From: CAYZRY01 sp964481005
Lineage (GTDB): Bacteria; Bacillota_I; Bacilli_A; RF39; UBA660
DNA length: 64,000 nt
Reading direction: 5' to 3'
NCBI GenBank assembly: GCA_964481005.1
Contig: CAYZRY010000001.1
Span: 31,548-95,547, forward strand
A program made the position numbers and the translations under genes. Shown here piece after piece: positions 8,867 to 18,234 of the stretch. Position 1 is the first letter of the stretch; each line of letters opens with the position of its first letter. The notes beneath the pieces were generated by a model, which searched no databases, was not told the origin of the DNA, and saw only the letters and a program-made list of their open reading frames with translations.

Positions 8867-11385
8867 ATAAAAAATATAATCATAGAGAAGTAGAAGAAAA
8901 CAAGTATCAAGCTTGGCTAGAGGCTGATTTGTTTAAGTCTGGAAAAGATTTAAGTAAAGAGCCATTTTGTATTGTTATACCACCACCAAATGTCACTGGG
9001 AGATTACATTTAGGACATGCTTGGGACGTAACACTTCAAGATATAATAATTAGATATAAAAAACTAAAGGGTTATGATGTTCTTTGGCTTCCTGGAATGG
9101 ATCATGCTGGTATTGCAACGCAGGCTAAAGTAGATGCTAGACTTAAAGAAATGGGAATAGCTCCTCGTCAATTAGATAGAGATAAATGGCTTGAATATGC
9201 TTGGGATTGGAAAAAGGAATACAGTGAAAGTATTCGTCAGCAATGGGGAAAACTAGGGTTGCACCTAGATTATTCGAAAGAAAGATTTACTTTAGATGAG
9301 GGCTTAAACAAAGCTGTCAATCATGTATTTATCAAGCTTTACGAAGATGGTTTAATATATCGCGGAGAACGTATTATTAACTGGGATCCTGAAGCGATGA
9401 CAGCTCTTTCAAATGAAGAAGTTATATATAAAGATGTCGAAGGGGCTTTCTATCACATAAAGTATTTTTTAGAAGATAGTAATCAGTATTTAGTTTTAGC
9501 AACTACGAGACCTGAGACAATGTTTGGAGACGTAGCAGTAGCAGTTAATCCAAATGATGAACGTTATCAAGAGATGATAGGTAAAAATGTCATTTTGCCT
9601 GTTGTTGGTAAACTTATTCCGATTATCGCTGATGAACATGCTGATCCAGAGTTTGGAACGGGTGTTGTTAAAATAACTCCGGCTCATGATCCTAACGATT
9701 TTGAAGTTGGTAATAGACATAATCTCGAAAGAGTAGTTGTTATCGACAATGATGGAAAGATGAACGACAAAGCTGGTAAATATGCTGGAATGGATCGCTT
9801 TGCTTGTCGAGAGGAAGTTGTCAAAGAACTCGAAGCTAGTGGCAATTTACTAAAAGTTGAAAAGATGGTTCATAGCGTTGGACACTCAGAGCGTACAAAT
9901 GTCATGATTGAGCCATACTTATCTAAACAATGGTTTGTTAAAATGAGGCCACTTGCTGATAGAGTACTAGAAAATCAAAAAGATAAGAAAAACAAAGTTA
10001 ATTTTGTTCCAAGTAGATTTGAAAAAATTATGAATCACTGGATGGAAATAACATATGACTGGTGTATATCTAGACAGTTATGGTGGGGACATCAAATACC
10101 TGCTTGGTACCGTGAAGAAGAAGTTTATGTTGGCGAAGAAGCACCAGAAGGTGATGGTTGGGTGCGAGATCCAGATGTTTTAGATACGTGGTTCTCAAGT
10201 GCTCTGTGGCCGTTTTCAACACTAGGCTGGCCTGAAGAAACAGCTGACTTTAAAAGATATTATCCAGGTAATGTACTAGTTACAGGTTATGACATTATTC
10301 CATTTTGGGTTAATCGTATGACTTTTCAAGGGTTACACTTTACTGGTCAAAGACCTTTTGAAGATTGTTTAATCCACGGACTTATTCGTGATAAAGAAGG
10401 CCGTAAGATGAGTAAATCACTTGGTAATGGAATAGATCCGATGGATGTCATTGACCAGTATGGAGCGGACTCACTTAGATTCTTTGCAACGACCAGTACT
10501 GCACCAGGACAAGACTTAAGATTTGACGAAGAGAAAGTTGCTTCGACATGGAATTTTATCAACAAACTATGGAATGCTTCACGTTTTGTCTTCATGAAAA
10601 CCGAAGGAATTAGCAAAGAAGATCTTACAATGGATGAACTATCCCTTAGTGATAAATGGATATTAACAAAACGTAATAACGTGATTAAAAATGTTCAAAA
10701 AGCTATGGATAAGTATGAGTTTCATACAGCTGGAAACATGCTTTATGAATTTATTTGGAACGATTATTGTGACTGGTATATTGAACTTACAAAAAATACT
10801 GAATCAAGTACTAGTAAAACAGTCTTATTGACAGTTCTTAAAGATATTTTAGTTATGTTATCACCATTTATGCCACATGTTTGTGATGAAATATATGCTA
10901 AACTACTTATCAAAGATCAAGACTTTATCTCTGAAGAGACATATCCAGTTGTATCATCTTCTTACGATGAAGAAATGGAACTAGTTGAAAAAGTTATTGC
11001 TGACATAGTTGCAATCAGAAATATGAAAGCTAAAAATAGTGTTACTAAAGATGCTAAAGTGATGGTACAAGTTAGCGATGACCTAAGAGATATATACTTT
11101 AGTCAGCTTAAGATAAAAGAAGAAAATTTAGCTCAGTTAAGCGAAGAACAAATTGTTTATAAATCAGAAAGAATAGCGATTGTTTATCAGCAACAAAGTA
11201 CATTAAATGTCGAAGAGTTAAATAAAGAAATAGAAAATTTGAAAGCCATTATTGCTAAAAGAAAAGCTTTACTAGCTAATGAAAATTATCTAGCTAAAGC
11301 CCCTAGTAATATTGTTGAAGCAGACAGATTAAAATTAGCCGAAGAAGAAGCACAGTTACAAGTTTTAGAAGATAGAGCTAGATAA
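8860..11385 (+). CDS. valS: Valine--tRNA ligase
   Basis: Class I aminoacyl-tRNA synthetase charging tRNA-Val in the cytoplasm. The HIGH signature appears as HLGH (residues 50-53) inside PPPNVTGRLHLGHAW, and KMSKS is at 516-520. The editing domain (TTRPETMFGD, then a conserved GTGVVKITPAHDPNDF) lies between them, and the anticodon-binding and C-terminal coiled-coil arm follow (the last ~65 residues are helical and charged). At 841 residues it is slightly short for bacterial ValRS (about 880-950). Transcription is controlled by the valine T-box at 7915-8112. It overlaps the HD gene by 7 bp, with a terminator immediately after the gene. Confidence 0.97.
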   Translation: MLDKKYNHREVEENKYQAWLEADLFKSGKDLSKEPFCIVIPPPNVTGRLHLGHAWDVTLQDIIIRYKKLKGYDVLWLPGMDHAGIATQAKVDARLKEMGIAPRQLDRDKWLEYAWDWKKEYSESIRQQWGKLGLHLDYSKERFTLDEGLNKAVNHVFIKLYEDGLIYRGERIINWDPEAMTALSNEEVIYKDVEGAFYHIKYFLEDSNQYLVLATTRPETMFGDVAVAVNPNDERYQEMIGKNVILPVVGKLIPIIADEHADPEFGTGVVKITPAHDPNDFEVGNRHNLERVVVIDNDGKMNDKAGKYAGMDRFACREEVVKELEASGNLLKVEKMVHSVGHSERTNVMIEPYLSKQWFVKMRPLADRVLENQKDKKNKVNFVPSRFEKIMNHWMEITYDWCISRQLWWGHQIPAWYREEEVYVGEEAPEGDGWVRDPDVLDTWFSSALWPFSTLGWPEETADFKRYYPGNVLVTGYDIIPFWVNRMTFQGLHFTGQRPFEDCLIHGLIRDKEGRKMSKSLGNGIDPMDVIDQYGADSLRFFATTSTAPGQDLRFDEEKVASTWNFINKLWNASRFVFMKTEGISKEDLTMDELSLSDKWILTKRNNVIKNVQKAMDKYEFHTAGNMLYEFIWNDYCDWYIELTKNTESSTSKTVLLTVLKDILVMLSPFMPHVCDEIYAKLLIKDQDFISEETYPVVSSSYDEEMELVEKVIADIVAIRNMKAKNSVTKDAKVMVQVSDDLRDIYFSQLKIKEENLAQLSEEQIVYKSERIAIVYQQQSTLNVEELNKEIENLKAIIAKRKALLANENYLAKAPSNIVEADRLKLAEEEAQLQVLEDRAR

Positions 11386-11397
11386 TAGCTCTTTTTC
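11374..11397 (+). terminator. Rho-independent terminator after valS
   Basis: AGAGCTA (11374-11380) pairs with TAGCTCT (11386-11392), followed by T5; the valS stop codon is in the loop. Confidence 0.8.
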
Positions 11398-11436
11398 TTT
11401 TTATTAAAATACTATATAATGAAGTAGGTGATAAAG

Positions 11437-12372
11437 ATGGAAAAAATTAAAGTAGTATTTATGGGAACACCTGAGTTTGCTACTAGACCCCTTGAAGTTT
11501 TAATCAATAATTATGATGTTGTCGCAGTTGTAACACAGCCTGATAAAGCAGGTAATCGTGGGAAAGTAATATATTCACCGGTTAAACAGTTAGCACTAGA
11601 TAAAGCTATTAAAGTTCTCCAGCCAGAGAAAATTAGAAGTAATTATCAAGCAGTACTTGATACAAATGCTGATGTTATTGTGACCTGTGCATACGGACAA
11701 ATTATTCCAAAAGAGATATTAGATGCACCAAAATATGGATGTATCAATATTCATGCGTCACTCCTTCCAAAGTTGCGTGGTGGGGCACCGATTCATCGAA
11801 GTATTATAAATGGTGAAGAAAAAACTGGTGTGACAATCATGTACATGGATGAAAAGATGGACGAAGGTGACATGATTTGTGCTAAAGAAGTAGTTATTAC
11901 TGATAGTGATACCGTAGGTACTATTCATGACAAATTAAGTGAAGTCGGAGCAGCTCTAATAAAAGAGACTCTTCCTAAAATTATCGCTGGAACAAATGAA
12001 AGACATGGTCAAGATCATAGCCAGGCAACCTATGCTTACAACCTAAAAAAAGAAGATGAACTAGTCGATTTTAATAAACCAGCTCGTCAGGTATTTAATC
12101 AAATTAGGGGACTAAATCCCTTTCCTGGAGCATATGCTATTTTAGATGGAAAAGTTATCAAGTTTTATGAGTTAGAACTAAGTGATAGAGCGTCTTCAAC
12201 CACTGGCATAATCACGGATATCGAGGATGATAAAATGTTTGTCTCGTGCCTAGACTATGATATAATTATTAAAGAAATAAAATATGAGGGGAGTCGCAAG
12301 ATGACAGTCAAAGAATTCTTTAACGGTCGTTCCAAAGCCGACTTTATTGGTAAAGTATTTAATGGAAAATAA
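11437..12372 (+). CDS. fmt: Methionyl-tRNA formyltransferase
   Basis: Formylates Met-tRNAfMet for translation initiation. The N-terminal Rossmann formyltransferase domain begins KVVFMGTPEFA and holds the catalytic Asn-His-Asp set (INIHASLLPKLRGGAPIHR, with DEGD later). The C-terminal OB-like domain starts near residue 205. At 311 residues it is of normal length. ATG 11437 is chosen because AGGTG (11426-11430) sits 6 bp upstream; the GTG at 11428 is inside that ribosome site. The usual partner gene def is not adjacent. A TATAAT at 11415-11420 may be its own -10. Confidence 0.96.
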   Translation: MEKIKVVFMGTPEFATRPLEVLINNYDVVAVVTQPDKAGNRGKVIYSPVKQLALDKAIKVLQPEKIRSNYQAVLDTNADVIVTCAYGQIIPKEILDAPKYGCINIHASLLPKLRGGAPIHRSIINGEEKTGVTIMYMDEKMDEGDMICAKEVVITDSDTVGTIHDKLSEVGAALIKETLPKIIAGTNERHGQDHSQATYAYNLKKEDELVDFNKPARQVFNQIRGLNPFPGAYAILDGKVIKFYELELSDRASSTTGIITDIEDDKMFVSCLDYDIIIKEIKYEGSRKMTVKEFFNGRSKADFIGKVFNGK

Positions 12373-13054
12373 AATTGAAACATTAAAAGAAAGATTCACT
12401 GGCGATAAATTTAAATTAATATTTAATGTCGTTTTTTATGCACTGATGTTTATTCTTTTGTTTATGACACTTACATCAAGACAAAAAGCGACCAATGTTA
12501 AACCACAAAACAAACCAGATTACGAAGAGGTAACACTCGAAGGATTTGAAACTATCGATAAAAAGAATTTTGAATACAGTTATTCACTAGTTGTTGATGA
12601 TTCGACCTATGTATATAGTGGTAAGAAAAATAGTAACAAAGATATCTTTGCCGTTACTAATAAGGGACAAATTCAGAATTATTTTACTATTGATGATGTT
12701 GCCCTAATTCAAAATGGTGACAAATGGGAATTAGCTGAATACCCAATTATGTACTTTAATTATTTCAATACTGATCTAATTGAAAAAATAATTAATGCTA
12801 GTTTATTTTCTAAAAGTAAAAACCGCTATGAAATTACAACTAGTGCCATGCTAAGTATTTTTGATCCAGCCATTAGACTTGATAACAAATCTATAAATAC
12901 AATTAATCTTGTTTATACCAATAAGACAATAAGTAGTATTGAAATGGATATTAGTGAACTAGCTAAACACTATGATAGCAATGTAACAAGTGCTAAATTA
13001 AGCTTAAATTACTTAAAATTTGGTGAAGTAGAGCCAATAAATATCGAAAAATAA
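12362..13054 (+). CDS. Membrane-anchored protein of unknown function
   Basis: About 230 residues with a single N-terminal transmembrane helix (roughly residues 18-40: LIFNVVFYALMFILLFM) and a predicted outside domain of about 190 residues, rich in Tyr, Asn and Asp. I recognise no family. ATG 12362 overlaps the end of fmt by 11 bp, so it is probably translationally coupled; a TTG at 12347 is a less likely alternative. The tRNA cluster follows. Confidence 0.7.
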   Translation: MENKIETLKERFTGDKFKLIFNVVFYALMFILLFMTLTSRQKATNVKPQNKPDYEEVTLEGFETIDKKNFEYSYSLVVDDSTYVYSGKKNSNKDIFAVTNKGQIQNYFTIDDVALIQNGDKWELAEYPIMYFNYFNTDLIEKIINASLFSKSKNRYEITTSAMLSIFDPAIRLDNKSINTINLVYTNKTISSIEMDISELAKHYDSNVTSAKLSLNYLKFGEVEPINIEK

Positions 13055-13136
13055 CTATTGAATTATTAAAATAGCTAAAAAGGCTTGCAATTTCAGTCAT
13101 TTTATTATAAGATTTAGTAGTATTATTTTTCAGTAT

Positions 13137-13213
<77 letters not shown>

Positions 13214-13226
13214 TATTGAAGTAATC

Positions 13227-13256
13227 AGTTCAAACCTTCGTGTTTGACTTTTTTTT
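13227..13256 (+). terminator. Terminator after tRNA-Ile
   Basis: AGTTCAAAC pairs with GTTTGACT across a CTTCGT loop with one bulge, followed by a T-run, so the Ile tRNA is probably a separate transcript from the Asn and Glu tRNAs. Confidence 0.75.
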
Positions 13257-13314
13257 GAAAAGTAATGAGAGCAGTAATTTTAAGCTCTAAATTATCAAAT
13301 TATATATTTTTGAC

Positions 13315-13343
13315 TTGCAATTACTGGTTAATTATTATATAAT
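13315..13343 (+). promoter_or_regulatory. Promoter of the tRNA-Asn/tRNA-Glu pair
   Basis: TTGCAA (13315-13320), 17 bp, TATAAT (13338-13343), ending 8 bp before tRNA-Asn. Confidence 0.75.
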
Positions 13344-13351
13344 TTCTTTGT

Positions 13352-13428
13352 GCCTCAATAGCTCAGTTGGTTAGAGCACTTGACTGTTAATCAAGGGGTC
13401 CTAGGTTCAAGTCCTAGTTGAGGCGCCA
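13352..13428 (+). tRNA. tRNA-Asn (anticodon GTT)
   Basis: 77 nt; GCCTCAA pairs with TTGAGGC, the anticodon loop is CTGTTAA, the T loop is GTTCAAGTC, and CCA is encoded at 13426-13428. tRNA-Glu follows 8 bp later in the same transcript. Confidence 0.97.
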
Positions 13429-13436
13429 TTATAAGT

Positions 13437-13513
13437 GGCCAGTTGGTGAAGTGGCTTAACACACCGCCCTTTCACGGCGGCATTCACGGATTCGAATTCC
13501 GTACTGGTCACCA
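13437..13513 (+). tRNA. tRNA-Glu (anticodon TTC)
   Basis: 77 nt; GGCCAGT pairs with ACTGGTC (one G-T pair), the anticodon stem-loop is CCGCCCTTTCACGGCGG, the T loop is GATTCGAATTC, and CCA is encoded at 13511-13513. Confidence 0.97.
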
Positions 13514-13523
13514 AATTAAAAAT

Positions 13524-13546
13524 AGCTCTGCGAAGAGTTTTTTTTG
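13524..13546 (+). terminator. Terminator after tRNA-Glu
   Basis: AGCTCT pairs with AGAGTT (one G-T) around a GCGA loop, followed by T8. Confidence 0.7.
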
Positions 13547-13594
13547 TGCTTAAAATATGCTATAATTTAGCTACTGGAAAGAAGGAACTATATT

Positions 13595-14065
13595 ATGAAA
13601 TATACTAAAAATAGAATATATATAATGGGATTTATCCTGCTTATTATTGATCAAATAAGTAAGTTAATTGCTCTTAAGTTTTTTAAAAATGAAATAGTTA
13701 TCATAAATAATTTTTTAAGTTTAGATTTATCGAAGAATAGTGGGGCAGCTTTTGGTATTTTAGCTGATAAGCGTTTCTTTTTACTAATGATTACGGCAGC
13801 TATATTAATTGTCATATCTAGATTAATTAGAGATGAAGTATCGGTCGATCGTTTATCATTTTGGTCTTACGCTTTGCTTGTCGGAGGAATTCTAGGAAAC
13901 TTTGTCGATCGTTTGATAAATGGTTATGTCGTTGACTTTGTCAGTTTCAAATTATTTGGTAATCAAATGCCTATCTTTAATTTAGCTGATACATTTATTG
14001 TGTTTGGGGCTATGTTAATATTATGGGAATTTTATAAGGAGTATCATGAAAATAGAAGTAAATAA
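13595..14065 (+). CDS. lspA: Lipoprotein signal peptidase (signal peptidase II)
   Basis: Aspartic membrane protease that removes the signal peptide from prolipoproteins, such as the putative lipoprotein at 2147. At 156 residues with four hydrophobic segments it has the usual size. The family blocks are visible: DQISKLIA near the N-terminus, LSKNSGAAFGIL, GNFVDRLINGYVVDF with one catalytic Asp, and FNLADTFIVFG with the other. It overlaps rluD by 20 bp; the lspA-rluD pair is conserved across Bacillota. Confidence 0.95.
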   Translation: MKYTKNRIYIMGFILLIIDQISKLIALKFFKNEIVIINNFLSLDLSKNSGAAFGILADKRFFLLMITAAILIVISRLIRDEVSVDRLSFWSYALLVGGILGNFVDRLINGYVVDFVSFKLFGNQMPIFNLADTFIVFGAMLILWEFYKEYHENRSK

Positions 14066-14915
14066 AACAGGTGAGCGAATCGATACATTTCTTGCCGAAG
14101 AGTTATCGGTCAGTAGAACTAAAATTCAAAATATGATTGATGAAATTAAAGTTAATGATCAAACTATTACAAAAAATTATCGTCTTGCCGAAGGTGATGT
14201 TATAACAATGCCTGAGTTAGTTCCTGAATCAAATGAGATAGTTGCCGAAGATATACCACTTGATATTGTCTATGAAGATGAAGATTTGATGGTAATAAAC
14301 AAAGCTAGTGGCATGGTTGTTCATCCAGCCCCAGGTAACATGAGTGGAACTTTGGTCAACGCGCTTTTGGCAATGGGTGATATGCCTGGAGATGAAGATC
14401 GCCCAGGGATAGTTCATCGCCTCGATAAAGATACCAGTGGTTTGATGATTGTCGCTAAAAGTGAATTTGCTTACCAAAAACTAATTGAAATGATGGCTAA
14501 AAAGAAAGTTGTTCGCAAATACCTTGCTTTGGTCGATGGCATTATTCCGCATGAGACCGGAACGGTCGATGCTCCGATTGGAAGAGATGAAGCTAATCGC
14601 CAAAAGATGGCTGTTACCGCAACTAACAGTAAAGAAGCAGTGACACACTTTAGAGTTTTAGAGCGTTTTCCTAATAACACTTTGCTTGAATGCACACTTG
14701 AAACAGGACGAACCCATCAAATAAGAGTTCACATGGCCTATATCGATTTTCCAATAACTAACGATATTTTATACGGTAAAAATATTATCGATAAAGATTT
14801 TGGTCAAATGCTACATTCATACTATATAGCATTTAAACATCCACGTAGCAAGGAACAGTTAAGCTTTGAAGTTAAGGTGCCACAAGACTTTGAAAAAATA
14901 TGTAATAATCTATAA
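14046..14915 (+). CDS. rluD: 23S rRNA/tRNA pseudouridine synthase, RluA/RluD family
   Basis: Isomerises uridine to pseudouridine in RNA. An S4-like RNA-binding domain occupies about residues 1-65 (TFLAEELSVSRTKIQNMI). The catalytic domain carries HRLDKDTSGLMIVAK with the active-site Asp and a C-terminal TGRTHQIRVH. At 289 residues it is normal length for the family. It overlaps lspA, as in Bacillus (lspA-ylyB). The family is certain; the exact target (RluD-type) is inferred from context. Confidence 0.9.
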   Translation: MKIEVNKTGERIDTFLAEELSVSRTKIQNMIDEIKVNDQTITKNYRLAEGDVITMPELVPESNEIVAEDIPLDIVYEDEDLMVINKASGMVVHPAPGNMSGTLVNALLAMGDMPGDEDRPGIVHRLDKDTSGLMIVAKSEFAYQKLIEMMAKKKVVRKYLALVDGIIPHETGTVDAPIGRDEANRQKMAVTATNSKEAVTHFRVLERFPNNTLLECTLETGRTHQIRVHMAYIDFPITNDILYGKNIIDKDFGQMLHSYYIAFKHPRSKEQLSFEVKVPQDFEKICNNL

Positions 14916-14973
14916 ATTTATTTATTTTAATAGTTAAATAATATATACTTTTATTAGTAGGAAGGAGAGAAAT

Positions 14974-16119
14974 ATGGAACATACAATAGATGAGAAAAAC
15001 GAAATAATTATGAAGATGCTTCATTATTTTATCGTTGAGAAAAATTACAACCCAATTATTCTTCAGGGAGCAGAAAATGAGATTTGGCTTGAGAATCTTG
15101 AAAGTGATGATTACAAGATAGTTAGAATAGTTTCAAATCGCATTATCAATGAAGAACAATTCTCTTATGACCTATTTAAAACAAAGAGAGTAGTATCTAA
15201 GATTAAAAAGAAAACCTTTACTTTAAAAATGCCAGTTCTAAGTATCTTTACTGATTTAGATAAAAAAGTTAGTGTCCCTGAGCAAAAGAATATATCTTTT
15301 GTTACATTGGAAAAAGATGGAGATGTGGCAACTAATTTAGTCTTAAATGAAAAGTTTCCCGATATGAAAAAGAAACTTAAATTTACTGAAGAGGGGATGC
15401 AATTATTTATGAAGATTACTGCCGATATAAATCGTAAGAATAAAAATGATGCTGATCGCGTCAATAATGTTTTTAAAGAAAAACCAGCAATTGTTACAAA
15501 AATAATTATGACTATCAACATTGCTTTGTTTATTCTTTTTGCCGTATCTAGTTATGATATGGTATCTAGTATGGGAGTTAACAGTTTAGCTGTTATTAAT
15601 GGTAAAGAGTATTACCGATTATTTACATCGATGTTTGCTCATGTCAATTTAGTTCATTTGATTGTCAATATGTATTCACTACATATAATTGGTACACAGA
15701 TTGAAAGTTACATGGGTAAAACTAGATATATTGTCATATATCTCTTTAGTGGCTTTTTAGGAAGTTTGTTATCAATTGCCCTAAACGATACTAATGTTAT
15801 TAGTGCTGGAGCTAGTGGTGCACTATTTGGACTAATGGGATCACTGTTATATTTTGGTTATCATTACCGTGTTTATTTAAGTGGCGCACTAAAGAGTCAA
15901 ATTATTCCGCTTATCGTCGTTAACTTAATGTTTGGATTCATGGTCCCAGGTATAGATAACTTTGCTCATATCGGTGGATTAATTGGTGGGATTACCGCGA
16001 CAATGGCCGTCGGAGTTAAGTATAAAAGCAGTACTATAGAAAAGATAAATGGCTTTATAATATCATTCATTTTAAGTGCTTTCTTCATCTATTTAGCAGC
16101 GATGAAGGTAAGTAGTTAA
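14974..16119 (+). CDS. Rhomboid-family intramembrane serine protease
   Basis: Six or seven transmembrane helices fill residues 170-381, with the catalytic Ser in GASGALFG (Ser281) and the catalytic His in FAHIGGLIGG (His332). The HxxxN motif of TM2 is HLIVNMY (about 228-234). The N-terminal ~165 residues are a soluble, presumably cytosolic domain resembling that of Bacillus GluP (YqgP), but I can recognise it only by position. AAGGAGAG 7 bp upstream supports the ATG. The substrate is unknown. Confidence 0.9.
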   Translation: MEHTIDEKNEIIMKMLHYFIVEKNYNPIILQGAENEIWLENLESDDYKIVRIVSNRIINEEQFSYDLFKTKRVVSKIKKKTFTLKMPVLSIFTDLDKKVSVPEQKNISFVTLEKDGDVATNLVLNEKFPDMKKKLKFTEEGMQLFMKITADINRKNKNDADRVNNVFKEKPAIVTKIIMTINIALFILFAVSSYDMVSSMGVNSLAVINGKEYYRLFTSMFAHVNLVHLIVNMYSLHIIGTQIESYMGKTRYIVIYLFSGFLGSLLSIALNDTNVISAGASGALFGLMGSLLYFGYHYRVYLSGALKSQIIPLIVVNLMFGFMVPGIDNFAHIGGLIGGITATMAVGVKYKSSTIEKINGFIISFILSAFFIYLAAMKVSS

Positions 16120-16173
16120 TTCTTGATTATAAATATAATAAGTGTTAAAATTGACCTAAGGTAGGTGATTGAT

Positions 16174-16422
16174 GTGATTGACGCAACCAGTGTATATAAT
16201 GTTGATGAATTTGAAAGAGAGCGAATCAAGAATGTTCTTGAGGAAGTTTTTTACATTCTCGAAGAACGCGGTTATAATCCGATGAATCAGCTGATAGGTT
16301 ATCTCACAAGTGGAGATCCTGGCTATATTTCATCACATCGCGATGCCCGTAAAAAGATTACTTCGATTGAAAGAACTAAGATTCTTGAAGTTATGCTCCT
16401 AGAGTGTGCAAGAAAGAAATAA
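16174..16422 (+). CDS. ireB: IreB family regulatory protein (UPF0297)
   Basis: An 82-residue cytosolic protein of the IreB/YrzL family. In Enterococcus it is a phosphorylation target of the Ser/Thr kinase IreK and affects cephalosporin resistance. The family core EERGYNPMNQLIGYLTSGDPGYISSH is visible in two parts (RGYNPMNQ and SGDPGYISSH). GTG 16174 is chosen because AGGTG at 16163-16167 is 6 bp upstream; the GTG at 16165 is part of that site. It overlaps ruvX in TAATG; ireB-ruvX-DUF1292 is a standard Bacillota trio. Confidence 0.93.
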   Translation: MIDATSVYNVDEFERERIKNVLEEVFYILEERGYNPMNQLIGYLTSGDPGYISSHRDARKKITSIERTKILEVMLLECARKK

Positions 16423-16832
16423 TGAAGTATTTAGGATTAGATTTAGGAAGTAAAACCTTGGGTATTGCAACTTCCGATGCTTTAGGAATGATTGCAAGTA
16501 GCAATGGAACTTTAAGACACGATGGCAACTACGATAAGTTAATTGATGAAATTGCTATCATAGTCAAAGAAAAGAAAATTGATGAAATAGTCTTGGGTTT
16601 ACCTAAGAATATGGATGGAAGTCTAGGAGAAAAGGCTCTTTTATCTCAGGACTTTGCTAAAAAAATAGAAGATAGATTATCGCTTAAAGTACACCTTATC
16701 GATGAACGTTTATCGACAAGAGAAGCTCAGCGCATGTTAATTGCAGGTGATGCTTCCAGAGCTAAACGTAAACAGGTAATCGACGGAGTGGCTGCGACGA
16801 TAATATTACAGTCATATTTAGATAGAAAATAA
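16422..16832 (+). CDS. ruvX: RuvX/YqgF pre-16S rRNA nuclease-like protein
   Basis: RNase H-fold nuclease of the YqgF family (Holliday junction resolvase-like; in E. coli needed for 16S 5'-end processing). The first strand MKYLGLDLGSKTLGIATSD carries the metal-binding Asp; LGLPKNMDGS, DERLSTREA and DGVAATIILQ follow. It has 136 residues. The start ATG overlaps the ireB stop; an alternative upstream start within ireB is not needed. DUF1292 follows 9 bp downstream. Confidence 0.94.
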   Translation: MKYLGLDLGSKTLGIATSDALGMIASSNGTLRHDGNYDKLIDEIAIIVKEKKIDEIVLGLPKNMDGSLGEKALLSQDFAKKIEDRLSLKVHLIDERLSTREAQRMLIAGDASRAKRKQVIDGVAATIILQSYLDRK

Positions 16833-16841
16833 GGAGAAAAT

Positions 16842-17147
16842 ATGGAAAACAACACATTTAAAGTAATTAATGAAGATGGTAGAGAAATAGTCTGTGACAT
16901 TTTATTTACTTTCGACTCAGAAGAAACTAATAAGAGTTATATGGTATATACGGATAATAGTAAGGATGAGCAGGGGAATATCCAAGTTTTTGCTTCGACT
17001 TATGACCCAGCCCAAGATCCTACTAAGGGTGTAACTAGATTAGAGCCAATTGAATCTGAAAGAGAATGGAAGATAATTGATTCAATTCTTGGAGCACTTC
17101 AAGAAAAAATTAGAGAAACAGTAAGCGCAGCTGGAGAAACTGAGTAG
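16842..17147 (+). CDS. DUF1292 (YrzB-like) protein
   Basis: A 101-residue acidic cytosolic protein of the DUF1292 family, recognised by the opening EDGREIVCDILFTFDSEETNKSY in two parts, the central YVVYT-like stretch, and its position after ruvX. The function of the family is not known. A good AAGGAG is 6 bp upstream. mltG begins 7 bp after the stop. Confidence 0.88.
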   Translation: MENNTFKVINEDGREIVCDILFTFDSEETNKSYMVYTDNSKDEQGNIQVFASTYDPAQDPTKGVTRLEPIESEREWKIIDSILGALQEKIRETVSAAGETE

Positions 17148-17154
17148 TATTTAT

Positions 17155-18234
17155 ATGAAACTATTACGCAATGTCATCATTGTTTTTTTCTTTGTGATGC
17201 TAGCAGCCGTCTTGGTGCTCGGCATTTTTTGGCGTTATAATGTTTCAGCCGTAGATAAAAAGAATGATAGTATAATAAAAGTCGTTATTCCAAGTGGAAG
17301 TACCAGTAAATCAGTAGCTAAAATACTAAAAGAAAAGAAACTAGTTAAAAGTGATCAGTTTGTCTATGTTTATTTAAGACTTATGAAGATAAACGATATC
17401 AAAGCTAGTACTTATGAACTTCGTCAAAATATGTCACTTGAAGACTTGATAGAAGAACTTCGTAAAGGTAATTCATACAACAAAGATCAAATAGAGATAA
17501 CCTTTAAAGAAGGTTTAAACATCAAACAAGTTGCTGATATCATTGCCTCACATACTAATAATACTACTGACGATGTATACAACTTACTAAAGAATCAAGA
17601 ATATCTAGAAAGTCTAATTGCTAAGTATTGGTTCATTGGTGAAGATATAAAAAATCCTTATATTTTCTATTCGTTAGAGGGTTATCTTTATCCTAATACT
17701 TATTTCTTTAAAAATGCTGAGGTAACAGTCGAAGATATATTTAAAGAAATGCTTGGGGCTATGGAGAAAACATTAAACAAATATAAAACTGTTTTAAATG
17801 AAGATCCTAAATTAGTTCATCGCACACTTACACTTGCATCAATAGTCGAGTTAGAGGGTGTTCGTCAAACTGATAGACAGTTAATCGCTGGGGTTTTTGA
17901 AAATAGATTAACTAAGAAAATGTCTCTTGGTAGTGATGTCACTACTTACTATGGAGCTCGCTTAGAAATGTCAGAGCGCGATCTAACTATTCATGAAATA
18001 AACGGTGTTAACATGTATAACACTAGACCAGCTTCGATGGCTGGAAAATTGCCAGTTGGACCTGTTGCTAATCCTTCGCTTTCGGCAATCGATGCAACTC
18101 TAAATCCAACGACAAGTGATTATTTATACTTTGTAGCAGATAAATACAGACGAGTATTCTTCACTAAAACATATGAAGAACATCTAGCTAAAGTAGCCGA
18201 TATCAAGGCTAAAGGAGAATGGATACAATGGTAG
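17155..18234 (+). CDS. mltG: Endolytic murein transglycosylase
   Basis: Membrane-bound lytic transglycosylase that cuts nascent peptidoglycan strands. One transmembrane helix (about residues 5-27) is followed by a LysM-like segment with SGSTSKSVAKILKEKKLVK and then the YceG catalytic domain. The catalytic Glu is in ASIVELEG (Glu232), where most homologues have IVEKE; NRLTKKMSLGSDVTTYYG and NTRPASMAGKLPVGPVANPS are also typical. At 359 residues it is of usual length. It lies in the order ireB-ruvX-yrzB-mltG-trmR known from Bacillus. Its presence implies a peptidoglycan wall. Confidence 0.94.
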   Translation: MKLLRNVIIVFFFVMLAAVLVLGIFWRYNVSAVDKKNDSIIKVVIPSGSTSKSVAKILKEKKLVKSDQFVYVYLRLMKINDIKASTYELRQNMSLEDLIEELRKGNSYNKDQIEITFKEGLNIKQVADIIASHTNNTTDDVYNLLKNQEYLESLIAKYWFIGEDIKNPYIFYSLEGYLYPNTYFFKNAEVTVEDIFKEMLGAMEKTLNKYKTVLNEDPKLVHRTLTLASIVELEGVRQTDRQLIAGVFENRLTKKMSLGSDVTTYYGARLEMSERDLTIHEINGVNMYNTRPASMAGKLPVGPVANPSLSAIDATLNPTTSDYLYFVADKYRRVFFTKTYEEHLAKVADIKAKGEWIQW